A DNA stretch of 37,913 nt from Candidatus Thioglobus vulcanius (GCA_910595855.1 CAJVCJ010000083.1:1-37913), one strand, 5' to 3'; shown: positions 25,734 to 34,558, counted from the first letter of the stretch. The notes: generated from the sequence alone by a model not told the origin. Made by a program: numbers and translations.

Positions 25734-27152
25734 CTTTCTCAATAGTTCGTTTAATAATTTAGGATTGGCCTTACCCTGGCTAGCTTTCATTGCTTGACCA
25801 ACAAAAAATCCTAAGATTTTTTCATTGCCAGATTTAAATTGCTCTACTTGAGGTGAATTGTTGGCAATAATTTCATCAACAATTGCTTCGATAGCGCCGG
25901 TATCGGTCATCTGCTTGAGACCTTTAGATTCAATAATACTATCGGCAGAGCCCTCGCCTTCCCACATAGCCTTAAATACATCTTTGGCAATTTTTCCAGA
26001 AATGGTGTCATCACCAATACGGGCTACTAATTGTGACAGCGCTTGAGCTGATACATGAGATTGTTCTATTTCTAATTGGTTTTTATTGAGCAATGCAGAT
26101 AGCTCGCCCATTACCCAATTTGCACATAATTTAGCATTTTTCTCATTACCTTTAAGTGTCGCCTCAAAGTAATCAGCCAACGATTTTTGCGAAGTTAAAA
26201 TGTCTGCATCGTATTCATTTAATCCAAGGTCAGCAATAAAACGTGCTTTTTTCTCAACGGGAAGCTCCGGCAAGGTAGCTTTGATTGACGCCATTAATTC
26301 ATCACTAATCTCAACAGGTAATAAATCTGGATCCGGGAAGTAACGATAATCATTAGCCTCCTCCTTTGAACGCATAGAACGAGTTTGATGCTTCACTGCA
26401 TCATACAATCGTGTTTCTTGTAAGACACTGCCGCCCTCTTCAAGAATGTCTTGCTGACGCTCAACCTCTAGATTGATAGCGCGTTCTAAAAATTTAAATG
26501 AATTGATATTTTTAAGTTCTGCACGTGTACCCAACTCTTCTTGCCCCATTGGACGAATTGAAACGTTCGCATCACATCGGAATGAGCCTTCTTGCATGTT
26601 GCCATCACAAATGTCAATATATTGAACCAAAGCATGGATCTTTTTAGCATAGGCTACTGCCTCTTTTGCACTACGCATATCTGGATCAGATACAATTTCC
26701 AATAGTGGCGTGCCTGCTCTATTTAAGTCGATGGCTGTATATTCATTAAACATATCATGTACTGATTTGCCCGCATCTTCTTCTAAATGAGCACGAGTAA
26801 TGCCAACAACTTTAATTTCATTATCAACAGTAATTTCAATTTCACCCTCACCAACAATGGGAATATCCATCTGTGAAATTTGATAACCTTTAGGAAGATC
26901 TGGGTAAAAATAATTTTTACGATCAAAAATATTACGCTGATTAATATGTGCACCAACTGCCAAGCCAAACTTAATTGCCTTGTTAACCACTTCAACGTTA
27001 AGTACTGGCAGCACACCTGGTAAGCCTAAATCTACTGCACAAGCTTGTGAATTCGGCTCTTGACCAAATTTTGTAGCGGCAGATGAAAAAATCTTAGATT
27101 TAGTGCTAAGCTGTGCATGGATTTCTAAACCAATAACTGTTTCCCACTCCAT
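25722..27152 (-). CDS. gatB: Asp-tRNA(Asn)/Glu-tRNA(Gln) amidotransferase subunit B
   Basis: I chose the ATG at 27152 (MEWETVIGLEIHAQ), giving 476 residues, because GAGGAGGG stands 5 bases before it and the N-terminus matches GatB; an upstream reading to 27248 would add 32 unrelated residues inside gatA. GatB binds tRNA and activates the carboxyl group of misacylated Glu- or Asp-tRNA. VIGLEIHAQL, RKNYFYPDLPKGYQISQ and DANVSIRP are its hallmarks, and a YqeY-like tail domain ends at NPKLLNELLRKKLS. Only one base separates it from the gatA stop. It is the last gene of the ileS-to-gatB unit and closes with a terminator. Confidence 0.98.
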   Translation of the reverse strand: MEWETVIGLEIHAQLSTKSKIFSSAATKFGQEPNSQACAVDLGLPGVLPVLNVEVVNKAIKFGLAVGAHINQRNIFDRKNYFYPDLPKGYQISQMDIPIVGEGEIEITVDNEIKVVGITRAHLEEDAGKSVHDMFNEYTAIDLNRAGTPLLEIVSDPDMRSAKEAVAYAKKIHALVQYIDICDGNMQEGSFRCDANVSIRPMGQEELGTRAELKNINSFKFLERAINLEVERQQDILEEGGSVLQETRLYDAVKHQTRSMRSKEEANDYRYFPDPDLLPVEISDELMASIKATLPELPVEKKARFIADLGLNEYDADILTSQKSLADYFEATLKGNEKNAKLCANWVMGELSALLNKNQLEIEQSHVSAQALSQLVARIGDDTISGKIAKDVFKAMWEGEGSADSIIESKGLKQMTDTGAIEAIVDEIIANNSPQVEQFKSGNEKILGFFVGQAMKASQGKANPKLLNELLRKKLS

Positions 27153-27153
27153 G

Positions 27154-28602
27154 CTAACCCTCCTCTGGTGTTTTTGTATGCCAATCTGTTTGCTGTTGGA
27201 ATTGATGCGCAATATTAAGAAGTTTTGTTTCAGACCAATAATTACCAATTAATTGCAAACCCACAGGTAATTTATTTGAGAATCCAGCTGGAATACTCAT
27301 GCCTGGTAAGCCAGCCAAATTAGCACTCAAAGTATAAATATCAGCCAAGTACATAGACACTGAATCTTTAACTGAACCTAAATCAAATGCGGTTGTTGGC
27401 GATACTGGGCCCATAATAACATCCACTTCTTTAAAGGCTTTTTTGAAATCATCACTAATCAAATGGCGTGTCTTTTGTGCTTTTAAATAATAAGCATCGT
27501 AATATCCGGCAGATAAAGCATAAGCACCAATCATAATACGGCGCTTAACTTCTGCACCGAAGCCTTCCGAACGAGAGCGTAAATATAAGTCTTCCAAATC
27601 TTTAGGATCATTACAACGATAGCCATAACGAACACCATCTAAACGAGACAAGTTTGATGAACACTCACAAGGTGCAACAATATAATAAGTTGGAATTGCG
27701 TAAGCAGAGTTTGGTAATGAAATCTCTTTGACAGTTGCACCCATTGACTCAAATTCTTTAACTGCATTCATGACTTCAGTTGCAACCGCATCATCTAACC
27801 CTTCAGAAAAGAACTCTTTGGGTAGGCCGATTGTTAACCCCTTAATAGAGTCATTAAGATTTGCCGTATAGTCAGGCACATCTTGTTCAGCAGAGGTTGA
27901 GTCCTTCTCATCAAAGCCAGCCATAGCATTAAGCACAATAGCTGCATCTTCCGCAGTTTTAGTCATTGGACCTGCCTGATCTAAACTTGATGCATAAGCA
28001 ATCATGCCGTATCGAGAAATGCGCCCGTAAGTTGGCTTAAGACCTGTAATGCCACATAAACTTGCTGGCTGACGAATTGAGCCACCTGTATCTGTACCAG
28101 TAGCAAAACAACTCAAACCACCAGCCACTGCCGCTGCAGAGCCACCTGAAGAGCCACCTGGAATCTTATTTTTGTTCCAAGGGTTCTTCACCTCACCATA
28201 AAAAGAATTTTCATTGCTAGAGCCCATAGCAAATTCATCCATGTTGGCCTTGCCAAGCATAACCAAATCTGCTTGATTTAAGTTGTGTGAAACCGTTGCA
28301 TCATAAGGGGAAATAAAATTATCCAGCATTTTTGAGCCTGCTGAAGTTTTAACCCCCTTGGTGCAAAAAATATCTTTATGTGCATAAGGTATGCCAGTAA
28401 GAATACCGCCATTACCTGAAGCAATCTTATCGTCTGCAGCTTGAGCCTGTTGCATGGCGAGTTCGTCAGTAACTGTAATAAACGCATTTAAATCTGATTT
28501 GTTAATACGATCTAAATAATGCTGTGTAATCTCAACAGACGAAAATTCTTTATCTTTTAAGCCTTGTGAAAGCTGTGCAATAGTTTTTGTATGAATGCTC
28601 AT
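27154..28602 (-). CDS. gatA: Asp-tRNA(Asn)/Glu-tRNA(Gln) amidotransferase subunit A
   Basis: 482 residues. It is an amidase-signature enzyme that releases ammonia from glutamine for GatB. The catalytic Ser-cisSer-Lys triad is visible as K76 (YAHKDIF), S151 (GGSSGGSAAAVAGG) and S175 (GTDTGGSIRQP). The complex lets the cell make Gln-tRNA or Asn-tRNA by transamidation; whether one or both depends on which tRNA synthetases are present, and that is not visible here. It starts one base after gatC, and its 3' end carries the gatB ribosome binding site. Confidence 0.98.
   Translation of the reverse strand: MSIHTKTIAQLSQGLKDKEFSSVEITQHYLDRINKSDLNAFITVTDELAMQQAQAADDKIASGNGGILTGIPYAHKDIFCTKGVKTSAGSKMLDNFISPYDATVSHNLNQADLVMLGKANMDEFAMGSSNENSFYGEVKNPWNKNKIPGGSSGGSAAAVAGGLSCFATGTDTGGSIRQPASLCGITGLKPTYGRISRYGMIAYASSLDQAGPMTKTAEDAAIVLNAMAGFDEKDSTSAEQDVPDYTANLNDSIKGLTIGLPKEFFSEGLDDAVATEVMNAVKEFESMGATVKEISLPNSAYAIPTYYIVAPCECSSNLSRLDGVRYGYRCNDPKDLEDLYLRSRSEGFGAEVKRRIMIGAYALSAGYYDAYYLKAQKTRHLISDDFKKAFKEVDVIMGPVSPTTAFDLGSVKDSVSMYLADIYTLSANLAGLPGMSIPAGFSNKLPVGLQLIGNYWSETKLLNIAHQFQQQTDWHTKTPEEG
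27158..27165 (-). promoter_or_regulatory. Ribosome binding site of gatB within gatA
   Basis: GAGGAGGG on the minus strand ends 5 bases before the ATG at 27152. It lies in the last codons of gatA and fixes the gatB start. Confidence 0.8.
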
Positions 28603-28603
28603 T

Positions 28604-28891
28604 TTATTCGATAACTGTTGGCACTAAATAATGCTTGTTGCCAGTATTAGGTGCAATTGATTGGAATACTTCAGATTGATCAACCTCTGTTATCACGTCA
28701 GCACGTAAGCGTTGAGTCATATGCAAAGGATGTGCCATTGGTTCAATGCCATCTGTATTGATCGCACCAAGCTGTTCAGCCAAACCAAGAATGGCATTTA
28801 AATCTTGCGTATTATCTTTTAACTCATCACCACTTAAAGATAAGCGTGCTAAATAAGCAATTTGTGTAACTTGTTGCTCGGATAAAGACAT
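28604..28891 (-). CDS. gatC: Asp-tRNA(Asn)/Glu-tRNA(Gln) amidotransferase subunit C
   Basis: 95 residues, the normal GatC length. It is a belt-like subunit that holds GatA and GatB together. The pattern LSEQQVTQIAYLARLSLSGDEL at the start, the GTDGIEPMAHP-like segment (NTDGIEPMAHPLH) and the C-terminal YLVPTVIE identify it. It begins 2 bases after the Met-rich membrane protein gene and ends 1 base before gatA, so gatC-gatA-gatB are tightly coupled. Confidence 0.95.
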   Translation of the reverse strand: MSLSEQQVTQIAYLARLSLSGDELKDNTQDLNAILGLAEQLGAINTDGIEPMAHPLHMTQRLRADVITEVDQSEVFQSIAPNTGNKHYLVPTVIE

Positions 28892-28893
28892 TT

Positions 28894-29484
28894 TTATAAC
28901 ATTGGAATCTTGTTAAAGATTCTTAATGGCTTAGAAAATGAAGATCTCATCATACTCATATCACGCTGCATCCATTGCATTGAATCTTGCATGGTTGTCA
29001 TATTTTTATTCATCTCTTCCATGTTGATCAACATTGGCTCTAATGAATCCATTTTGGTGCTAACTTGCGTTAAATCAGAAGAAATAGCGTCCAATGAGTT
29101 TAACTTCAAAGCAATAGCATCCATATTTTTTTCAACATGTGAGAAACTCTTTTGCATTTGTGCAACTGACATGGTCATTGTATCTATATTATTTGATAAT
29201 TTTTCAATACTAGTCACCATAGATGACATGTTGCCACCCATATTTGGATCCATTGAGTTAGCAAGTTTTGACATGTCACTGGTTATTGAAAAAATAACCA
29301 CGAAGAAGCCCATAATAATGGCACTAAAAACTGCCAACGCAGGCAAGAACATACGTTGAAATTTGGAATCGGTACGCTTTTCAGAATGCTCTGTAACACC
29401 TTCAAGCATTTTTTCTAAATCTGAAATACTTGAAGTGATCATTACTTCATCATCACTTACTGATTTTTTCTTATCGTCTGACAT
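28894..29484 (-). CDS. Methionine-rich single-pass membrane protein with coiled-coil domain, unknown function
   Basis: 196 residues that I do not recognise. A charged cytoplasmic-type N-terminus (1-43) is followed by one hydrophobic helix (about 45-67; MFLPALAVFSAIIMGFFVV) and then a long polar region (70-180) with heptad-like spacing of Met, Leu and Ile that should form a coiled coil. About 26 of 196 residues are methionine, most of them in that region. The pattern recalls chemoreceptor-like or tethering coiled coils, but no known signature is visible. It sits 14 bases after aroB and 2 bases before gatC, so it is co-transcribed with them. It has normal-looking codon use for its neighbours and a well-kept frame, so I take it as a real gene. 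Confidence 0.8.
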   Translation of the reverse strand: MSDDKKKSVSDDEVMITSSISDLEKMLEGVTEHSEKRTDSKFQRMFLPALAVFSAIIMGFFVVIFSITSDMSKLANSMDPNMGGNMSSMVTSIEKLSNNIDTMTMSVAQMQKSFSHVEKNMDAIALKLNSLDAISSDLTQVSTKMDSLEPMLINMEEMNKNMTTMQDSMQWMQRDMSMMRSSFSKPLRIFNKIPML

Positions 29485-29498
29485 ACATATATCCTAAT

Positions 29499-30581
29499 TT
29501 ATAGTTGGCAAAAATCCCCAATTACTTGTTCGAGTTGTGCTTGTTCGTACGTATCACTAATATACGATTCACCTAATTTTCTCATCAATATGAGGCGAAT
29601 ATTACCGTCAACCACCTTCTTATCAACACTCATTGCGGATAAGAACTCAGAAGCGCTAATTTTACCGGCAACACTGATCGGTAAATTAGATTTTTCTAAT
29701 AAATCTTTAACCTGGCTAACTTCATTTTCATTCAAATCACCTGACAATTGTGACAATTTTGTGGCCATTAACATACCCACTGAGATCGCCTCACCGTGCA
29801 AAAATACACCATATCCTAGTGTATTTTCAATTGCATGGCCAAAGGTATGGCCAAAATTTAACAAAGCTCTTTTTCCTGACTCTAATTCATCTTCTGCAAC
29901 GATATTAGCTTTATCAGTACATGATTGATATACAGCCTGAATGATTAAACTCTTTTCTCTAGAAATCAAACTCTCGATATTATTTTGTAAAAATTCTAAA
30001 AAATTAACATTACCAAGTAAGCCGTATTTAATAACTTCGGCTAATCCTGCAGAAAATTGCCTATCATCTAGCGTGTCTAAGGTATCTACATCGATCACCA
30101 CACAATTTGGCTGATGAAAACTACCAATCATGTTTTTACCTAATGGATGATTAACACCTGTTTTACCGCCAACACTAGAATCAACTTGTGACAATAACGT
30201 CGTTGGGATTTGTATAAAATCAACACCGCGCTGATAACTCGCTGCTGCAAAACCCGTCATATCTCCCACAACACCGCCACCTAACGCAATCAATGTGCAA
30301 GAACGATCAAAGCGATTCTCTAAGAGAGCGTCAAAAATAAGATTAACCGTATCAAGTGTTTTGTATTGCTCACCATCTGGCAGTATAACTTCAGCCACAT
30401 TAAGCGAACCAAGTAGTGATTTAACCTGCTGGAGATACAAAGGCGCAACAGTAGTATTTGTAACAATCATTACTTGCTTACCGTGAATATGGTCAGTTAA
30501 TAATTGCGCCTGATCAAGCAATGCTTGTCCAATATAAATCGGATAAGAATTTTCACCAAGATCAAGATTTAGTATTTTCAT
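29499..30581 (-). CDS. aroB: 3-dehydroquinate synthase
   Basis: 360 residues (E. coli 362). It converts DAHP to 3-dehydroquinate, the second step of the shikimate pathway, with NAD+ and a divalent metal. GGGVVGDMTGFAA is the NAD-binding loop and TTLLSQVDSSVGGKTGVNH is the signature. Metal ligands lie in AEVIKYG (Glu) and in the histidines of LNFGHTFGHAIE and FLHGEAISVGM. Its ATG overlaps the ileS stop by one base (TAATG). The usual partner aroK is not next to it. Confidence 0.98.
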   Translation of the reverse strand: MKILNLDLGENSYPIYIGQALLDQAQLLTDHIHGKQVMIVTNTTVAPLYLQQVKSLLGSLNVAEVILPDGEQYKTLDTVNLIFDALLENRFDRSCTLIALGGGVVGDMTGFAAASYQRGVDFIQIPTTLLSQVDSSVGGKTGVNHPLGKNMIGSFHQPNCVVIDVDTLDTLDDRQFSAGLAEVIKYGLLGNVNFLEFLQNNIESLISREKSLIIQAVYQSCTDKANIVAEDELESGKRALLNFGHTFGHAIENTLGYGVFLHGEAISVGMLMATKLSQLSGDLNENEVSQVKDLLEKSNLPISVAGKISASEFLSAMSVDKKVVDGNIRLILMRKLGESYISDTYEQAQLEQVIGDFCQL

Positions 30582-33349
30582 TAGGCAAACTCTCGCTGTT
30601 CGCCATCACCAGCAATATTTTCTACACAACGTCCACATAATTCTTCATGCTCAGCATTCTGTCCAACATCCTTTCGATGATGCCAACAACGAACACATTT
30701 TTCGTGATCTGATTTAGTCACTTCAACAAACACACCTTCGCCCGCTTCAATACAGTTGTCAGTTTTATCACTTAATGGATGAATCCTTGCATAAGAAGTA
30801 ATAAATACAAAACGTAATTCATCGCCAAGCTGGCTCAGTGCATTGTAATTATTCTCATCACAGTAAAGATCGACTTCAGCATCTAATGATGAGCCAATAA
30901 CCTTATCACTACGCATACCTTCCATCTGTTTACGTATAAATGGATTAATATTTCTAGCTGCATCAATAGCAACATTATCGTAGCCTGACGCTAGATTTGT
31001 ATACCATTCAGCTAAGAAGATACTATTTGTTTTCTCACTTGGCATACTTTGCCAAACCTCTTCAGCAGTATATGACAAGACTGGCGACAACCACTTAACC
31101 ATCGCCTCCAAAATATGATTAAGCGCTGTTTGCGCACTTCGACGTGCTCTTGAATTTTCTTGCGTGGTGTATTGTCTATCTTTTATCACATCAAGATAAA
31201 ATCCGCCGAGATCATTACTACAGAAATTTAAAATTAACTGAATAGCGTTATGGAAATTATAATGCTCATAGGCTTCCAAAATTTGAACCTGCAAGTTGGC
31301 CGCTTTGGATACAATCCATCTATCTAGAGCAAGCATATCATTTGTTTCTACGGTATGCTGAGCTGGATCAAAACCAGTGGTATTGGCCAACATAAAGCGT
31401 ACCGTATTACGAATACGACGATATGAATCTGCTGAGCGTTTTAAAATTTCATCTGAAACCGTCATTTCACCGGTGTAATCAGTTGAAGCAATCCACAAAC
31501 GTAGAATATCAGCACCTAGATTATTAATTACCTTTTGTGGGCTCATGACATTACCCAATGATTTACTCATTTTTTTGCCATCTTTATCAACGGTAAAGCC
31601 GTGTGTCAATACTTGCTTGTATGGCGCCTTACCATTAATAGCTACTGATGATATCAATGATGACTGGAACCAGCCACGATGCTGGTCAGAACCTTCTAGA
31701 TATAAATCAGCAACATCAGACAAGCCCTCTCTGGCTTTTAACACAGCAAAATGACTCACACCCGAATCAAACCAAACATCTAGTGTGTCAGTAGCTTTTT
31801 CATAGTCATCTGCATCGGCACCTAGCAGGTCTTTAATATCTGTCTCAAACCATGCTTCAATACCATTTTGTTCAATCATGGCTGAAATACTAGTAAATAG
31901 CTCTGCAGTATTTGGGTGTAATTCGCCCGTTTGCTTGTGGGTAAATAGCGTAATCGGAACACCCCAAAAACGCTGACGAGAAATACACCAATCTGGTCGA
32001 TTACCCACCATTAGCTCAATACGCTTTTTACCCCAATCAGGAATCCAATCAACCTTAGGGATTTCGCTATTAACTGTATCACGCAGGCCGTTATCTTGCA
32101 TAGAGATAAACCATTGTGGTGTCGCTCTAAAAATAACCGGCGTTTTATGACGCCAACAATGAGGATATGAGTGCACTAATGGTGCATGTTTAACCAAGGT
32201 ATTTGCAGATTTTAAAATTTCAATAACACTAGCATTGGCTTTAAAAATAAACTGTCCAGCTAGTAACTCAGTATCTTCGAAAAATACTCCGCGACCATCA
32301 ACTGGGCAATTAACTGGCAAATCATATTGCTTGCCAACCACAAAATCCTCTTGACCATGTGCAGGTGCCGTATGAACCGCACCCGTACCTGCATCTGTAG
32401 TGACATGATCACCTAGAATAATTGGCACTTGCTTGTCATAAAATGGATGTTGAGCCTTAAGACCTTCAAGATCACTACCTAAAAATACTTGATCAGAAAC
32501 ACTTGCATCTAATTCATAGCGAGATAAAGCATCTGCAGCCAAATCTTCAGCTAACAACAAATATTCATCACCTGTATTAGCTAACACATAGTTAAGCTCA
32601 GGGTGTAACGCCACTGCCTCATTTGCAGGTAGCGTCCAAGGTGTCGTTGTCCAAATAACCACAGAAACAGGCTGATCAACTTTAAAAATTGAATCATCAA
32701 CGATTCTAAATTTAACATCAATAGCATCTGATTGTTTATCTTTGTATTCAACCTCAGCCTCTGCCAATGCTGAACCACACTCTGTACACCAATGGACAGG
32801 TTTATAACCTTTAGAGACATGGCCATTTTCAACAATTTTTCCAAGCGCACGAACAATATCTGCCTCATACTGGAAGTCTTTAGTTAGGTAAGGATTATTC
32901 CAATCAGCCAAAATTCCCAAACGCTGAAAATCAAGCTTTTGTTTGGCTACTTGCGTATCTGCATATTTACGACACTCAGCCCTAAAGGTATTAGCATCAA
33001 TCTTAACGCCAACTTTACCTTTTTTCTTCTCAACATTTAGCTCAATTGGTAAGCCGTGGCAATCCCAGCCTGGCACATACGGCGCATCAAAACCAGATAG
33101 AGATTTTGACTTAACGATAATATCTTTTAAAACCTTGTTAACCGCATGACCAATATGGATATCACCATTTGCATATGGAGGGCCATCATGCAAAATAAAC
33201 TTAGGCTTACCTTGATTGTTTGCACGAATCTGAGCATACAGATCATCATCTTGCCATTTTTTAAGGAATCCACCTTCACGATTGGAAAGATTTGCCTTCA
33301 TGGCAAACTTAGTGGCAGGTAGGTTTAAAGTGGGTTTGTAGTCAGACAT
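30581..33349 (-). CDS. ileS: Isoleucyl-tRNA synthetase
   Basis: 922 residues (E. coli 938). It is a class I synthetase with HIGH at 65-68 (GDIHIGHAVNKVL) and KMSKS in GKKMSKSLGNV. The CP1 editing domain that hydrolyses Val-tRNA(Ile) lies between them (about 200-400). A C-terminal zinc finger has cysteines at 885, 888, 905 and 908. No strong ribosome binding site precedes the ATG. It is the first large gene of the ileS-aroB-(unknown)-gatCAB unit. The lspA gene that often follows ileS is absent here and replaced by aroB. Confidence 0.98.
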   Translation of the reverse strand: MSDYKPTLNLPATKFAMKANLSNREGGFLKKWQDDDLYAQIRANNQGKPKFILHDGPPYANGDIHIGHAVNKVLKDIIVKSKSLSGFDAPYVPGWDCHGLPIELNVEKKKGKVGVKIDANTFRAECRKYADTQVAKQKLDFQRLGILADWNNPYLTKDFQYEADIVRALGKIVENGHVSKGYKPVHWCTECGSALAEAEVEYKDKQSDAIDVKFRIVDDSIFKVDQPVSVVIWTTTPWTLPANEAVALHPELNYVLANTGDEYLLLAEDLAADALSRYELDASVSDQVFLGSDLEGLKAQHPFYDKQVPIILGDHVTTDAGTGAVHTAPAHGQEDFVVGKQYDLPVNCPVDGRGVFFEDTELLAGQFIFKANASVIEILKSANTLVKHAPLVHSYPHCWRHKTPVIFRATPQWFISMQDNGLRDTVNSEIPKVDWIPDWGKKRIELMVGNRPDWCISRQRFWGVPITLFTHKQTGELHPNTAELFTSISAMIEQNGIEAWFETDIKDLLGADADDYEKATDTLDVWFDSGVSHFAVLKAREGLSDVADLYLEGSDQHRGWFQSSLISSVAINGKAPYKQVLTHGFTVDKDGKKMSKSLGNVMSPQKVINNLGADILRLWIASTDYTGEMTVSDEILKRSADSYRRIRNTVRFMLANTTGFDPAQHTVETNDMLALDRWIVSKAANLQVQILEAYEHYNFHNAIQLILNFCSNDLGGFYLDVIKDRQYTTQENSRARRSAQTALNHILEAMVKWLSPVLSYTAEEVWQSMPSEKTNSIFLAEWYTNLASGYDNVAIDAARNINPFIRKQMEGMRSDKVIGSSLDAEVDLYCDENNYNALSQLGDELRFVFITSYARIHPLSDKTDNCIEAGEGVFVEVTKSDHEKCVRCWHHRKDVGQNAEHEELCGRCVENIAGDGEQREFA

Positions 33350-33382
33350 TAGCGCTTAATAGTTGTAAATACTAAAAGCGAT

Positions 33383-33388
33383 ATTATA
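33383..33388 (-). promoter_or_regulatory. -10 box of a likely ileS promoter
   Basis: A perfect TATAAT on the minus strand at 33388-33383, with a weak -35 candidate TTCAAA 17 bases upstream. Transcription would start near 33376 and give a leader of about 27 bases. It lies in the 90 bases between the second small membrane protein gene and ileS. Confidence 0.5.
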
Positions 33389-33439
33389 CGTGATGAGGAA
33401 AGTTTTTTGAAAACGAAAAACGAGCGCTAGAATTGCTTA

Positions 33440-33553
33440 CTATTTTTTCAACTTAAAGAAAAACTTCAAATAAACAGCCAAAGCAATAGAGGCGACCACA
33501 AACATCATAGAGATCCAAAACACTCCATCAGTATTTAGTTCGTTCATTGGCAT
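33440..33553 (-). CDS. Small (37-aa) single-pass membrane protein, second of a tandem pair
   Basis: A 37-residue ORF starting MPMNELNTDGVFW, followed by a hydrophobic helix (about 11-30) and a basic tail ending FFFKLKK. A clear ribosome binding site (AGGAG, 7 bases before the ATG) lies in the 20-base gap after its paralogue at 33574. Both proteins are 37 residues and share MNELN-x-D-x-VF; their genes share an exact 16-base stretch there. The pattern (short polar head with TD, one helix, aromatic-basic tail) recalls the DUF3149-type small proteobacterial membrane proteins, but I cannot confirm membership. The C-terminus is probably cytoplasmic by the positive-inside rule. Function unknown; perhaps a small accessory subunit of a membrane complex. 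Confidence 0.75.
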   Translation of the reverse strand: MPMNELNTDGVFWISMMFVVASIALAVYLKFFFKLKK

Positions 33554-33573
33554 GAATTTCTCCTAGCTAAAGT

Positions 33574-33687
33574 TTATGACTTTATCTTTCTTTTAGCCAT
33601 AGCAAATACAATAAATGATATTGCAGTGCCAGTTACAGCCAATAGGCTTAGAAAAAAAACTGGATCCATATTTAGTTCGTTCATCAT
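33574..33687 (-). CDS. Small (37-aa) single-pass membrane protein, first of a tandem pair
   Basis: A 37-residue ORF beginning MMNELNMDPVFF, with a hydrophobic helix (about 10-30) and a basic end (AKRKIKS). AGGAG lies 8 bases before the ATG, one of the better ribosome binding sites in the window. It precedes its paralogue by 20 bases, so the two should be translated from one message. The conserved N-terminal MNELN-x-D motif with a diverged helix suggests an old tandem duplication with the head under constraint. An alternative start is the next codon, also ATG. Function unknown. Confidence 0.75.
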   Translation of the reverse strand: MMNELNMDPVFFLSLLAVTGTAISFIVFAMAKRKIKS

Positions 33688-33713
33688 GTGACTTTCTCCT
33701 ATTTTAAATATTA

Positions 33714-33749
33714 AGTATATAAAACTATTATCTTGTTAAATTGTAACAA
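33714..33749 (-). promoter_or_regulatory. Candidate promoter and inverted repeat for the small-protein pair
   Basis: TATACT on the minus strand (33719-33714) would start transcription about 20 bases before the first small gene. The -35 region is weak but is overlapped by an inverted repeat TTGTTA-N5-TAACAA (33733-33749), which could be an operator or a hairpin at the end of rluB. No T-run follows it, so a terminator is unlikely. Confidence 0.35.
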
Positions 33750-33797
33750 ATAAAATGATTTAATGATTGATTAATGTCAATTTTTAGATAATAAAAA

Positions 33798-34526
33798 TTA
33801 AAGATTAACCGAGTCGAGTAATAATTTTACTTGTCCAGGCTTTAAGTAATCATACTGATTAGCCTTAAGGTTTTCAGGTAAGCGTATTTCGCCAAAACGT
33901 ACGCGAATAAGGCGTGACACTTTAAATCCTAAAGCCTCCCAAAGGCGTCTAACTTCACGCTTTCTACCTTCTTTTAGCACCACTTTATACCATCTGTTAG
34001 CACCTTCACCGCCACCAAAAGTTACACGATTAAATTTGGCAAAACCATCTTCAAGCTCAATACCATCAGTTAGTTGCTGAATGTCTTCATTCTCAACTTG
34101 ACCCAACACGCGAACTGCATATTCACGATCAATTTCAGAGCTCGGATGCATTAGTTTATTAGCTAAATCACCATTATTAGTAAACAACAATAAACCTGAT
34201 GTATTAAGATCTAAACGCCCCACCATAACCCAACGTGATTCTTTTGGTAATAGACTGTAAACACTCTTACGACCTTCATCATCTTTATTCGAGCAAATAA
34301 CGCCAGCCTGCTTATTCAGAATTATAACTTTAGTTTCTTCTTCTTTATAGCGCTCAAGATCAATACTTCTGCCATCAATCTTAACCTTGTCGGTGATCGC
34401 ACACTTATCGCCAATTTGAGCGGTTTTATTGTTAACCTCAATTCGTCCTTGCTCAATCAGTCTTTCGGCCCAACGACGCGAACCGTAGCCAGCTGTTGCA
34501 ATTAATTTTTGTAATCTTTCAGTCAT
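33798..34526 (-). CDS. rluB: 23S rRNA pseudouridine(2605) synthase RluB
   Basis: I chose the ATG at 34526 (MTERLQKLIATAGYGSRR), giving 242 residues, because GGAG lies 5 bases before it; a TTG at 34547 would add 7 residues. An S4 RNA-binding domain (1-60) is followed by the RsuA/RluB-type catalytic domain with D106 in GRLDLNTSGLLLF. REYAVRVLGQV, GGGEGANRWYKV and GRKREVRRLWEALG fit RluB better than RsuA, RluE or RluF. It should modify 23S rRNA near the peptidyl transferase centre. It lies 32 bases after trpS. The long basic C-terminal tail of some RluBs is absent. Confidence 0.93.
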   Translation of the reverse strand: MTERLQKLIATAGYGSRRWAERLIEQGRIEVNNKTAQIGDKCAITDKVKIDGRSIDLERYKEEETKVIILNKQAGVICSNKDDEGRKSVYSLLPKESRWVMVGRLDLNTSGLLLFTNNGDLANKLMHPSSEIDREYAVRVLGQVENEDIQQLTDGIELEDGFAKFNRVTFGGGEGANRWYKVVLKEGRKREVRRLWEALGFKVSRLIRVRFGEIRLPENLKANQYDYLKPGQVKLLLDSVNL

Positions 34527-34531
34527 TTTTT

Positions 34532-34535
34532 CTCC
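34532..34535 (-). promoter_or_regulatory. Ribosome binding site deciding the rluB start
   Basis: GGAG on the minus strand, 5 bases before the ATG at 34526. It lies inside the 7 codons that the alternative TTG start at 34547 would add, so the shorter protein is preferred. Confidence 0.6.
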
Positions 34536-34558
34536 ATTCGAGCTCAAGTCTCAAATAC

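Noticed and set aside
27153..27248. Longer N-terminus for GatB
   Set aside because: The extra residues overlap gatA and do not match GatB; the GAGGAGGG site points to the ATG at 27152.
28910..29359. 149-residue plus-strand open frame opposite the Met-rich gene
   Set aside because: The minus-strand reading has a TM helix, regular coiled-coil spacing and operon-type junctions on both sides. The plus frame is a mirror product of the many Met (CAT) codons.
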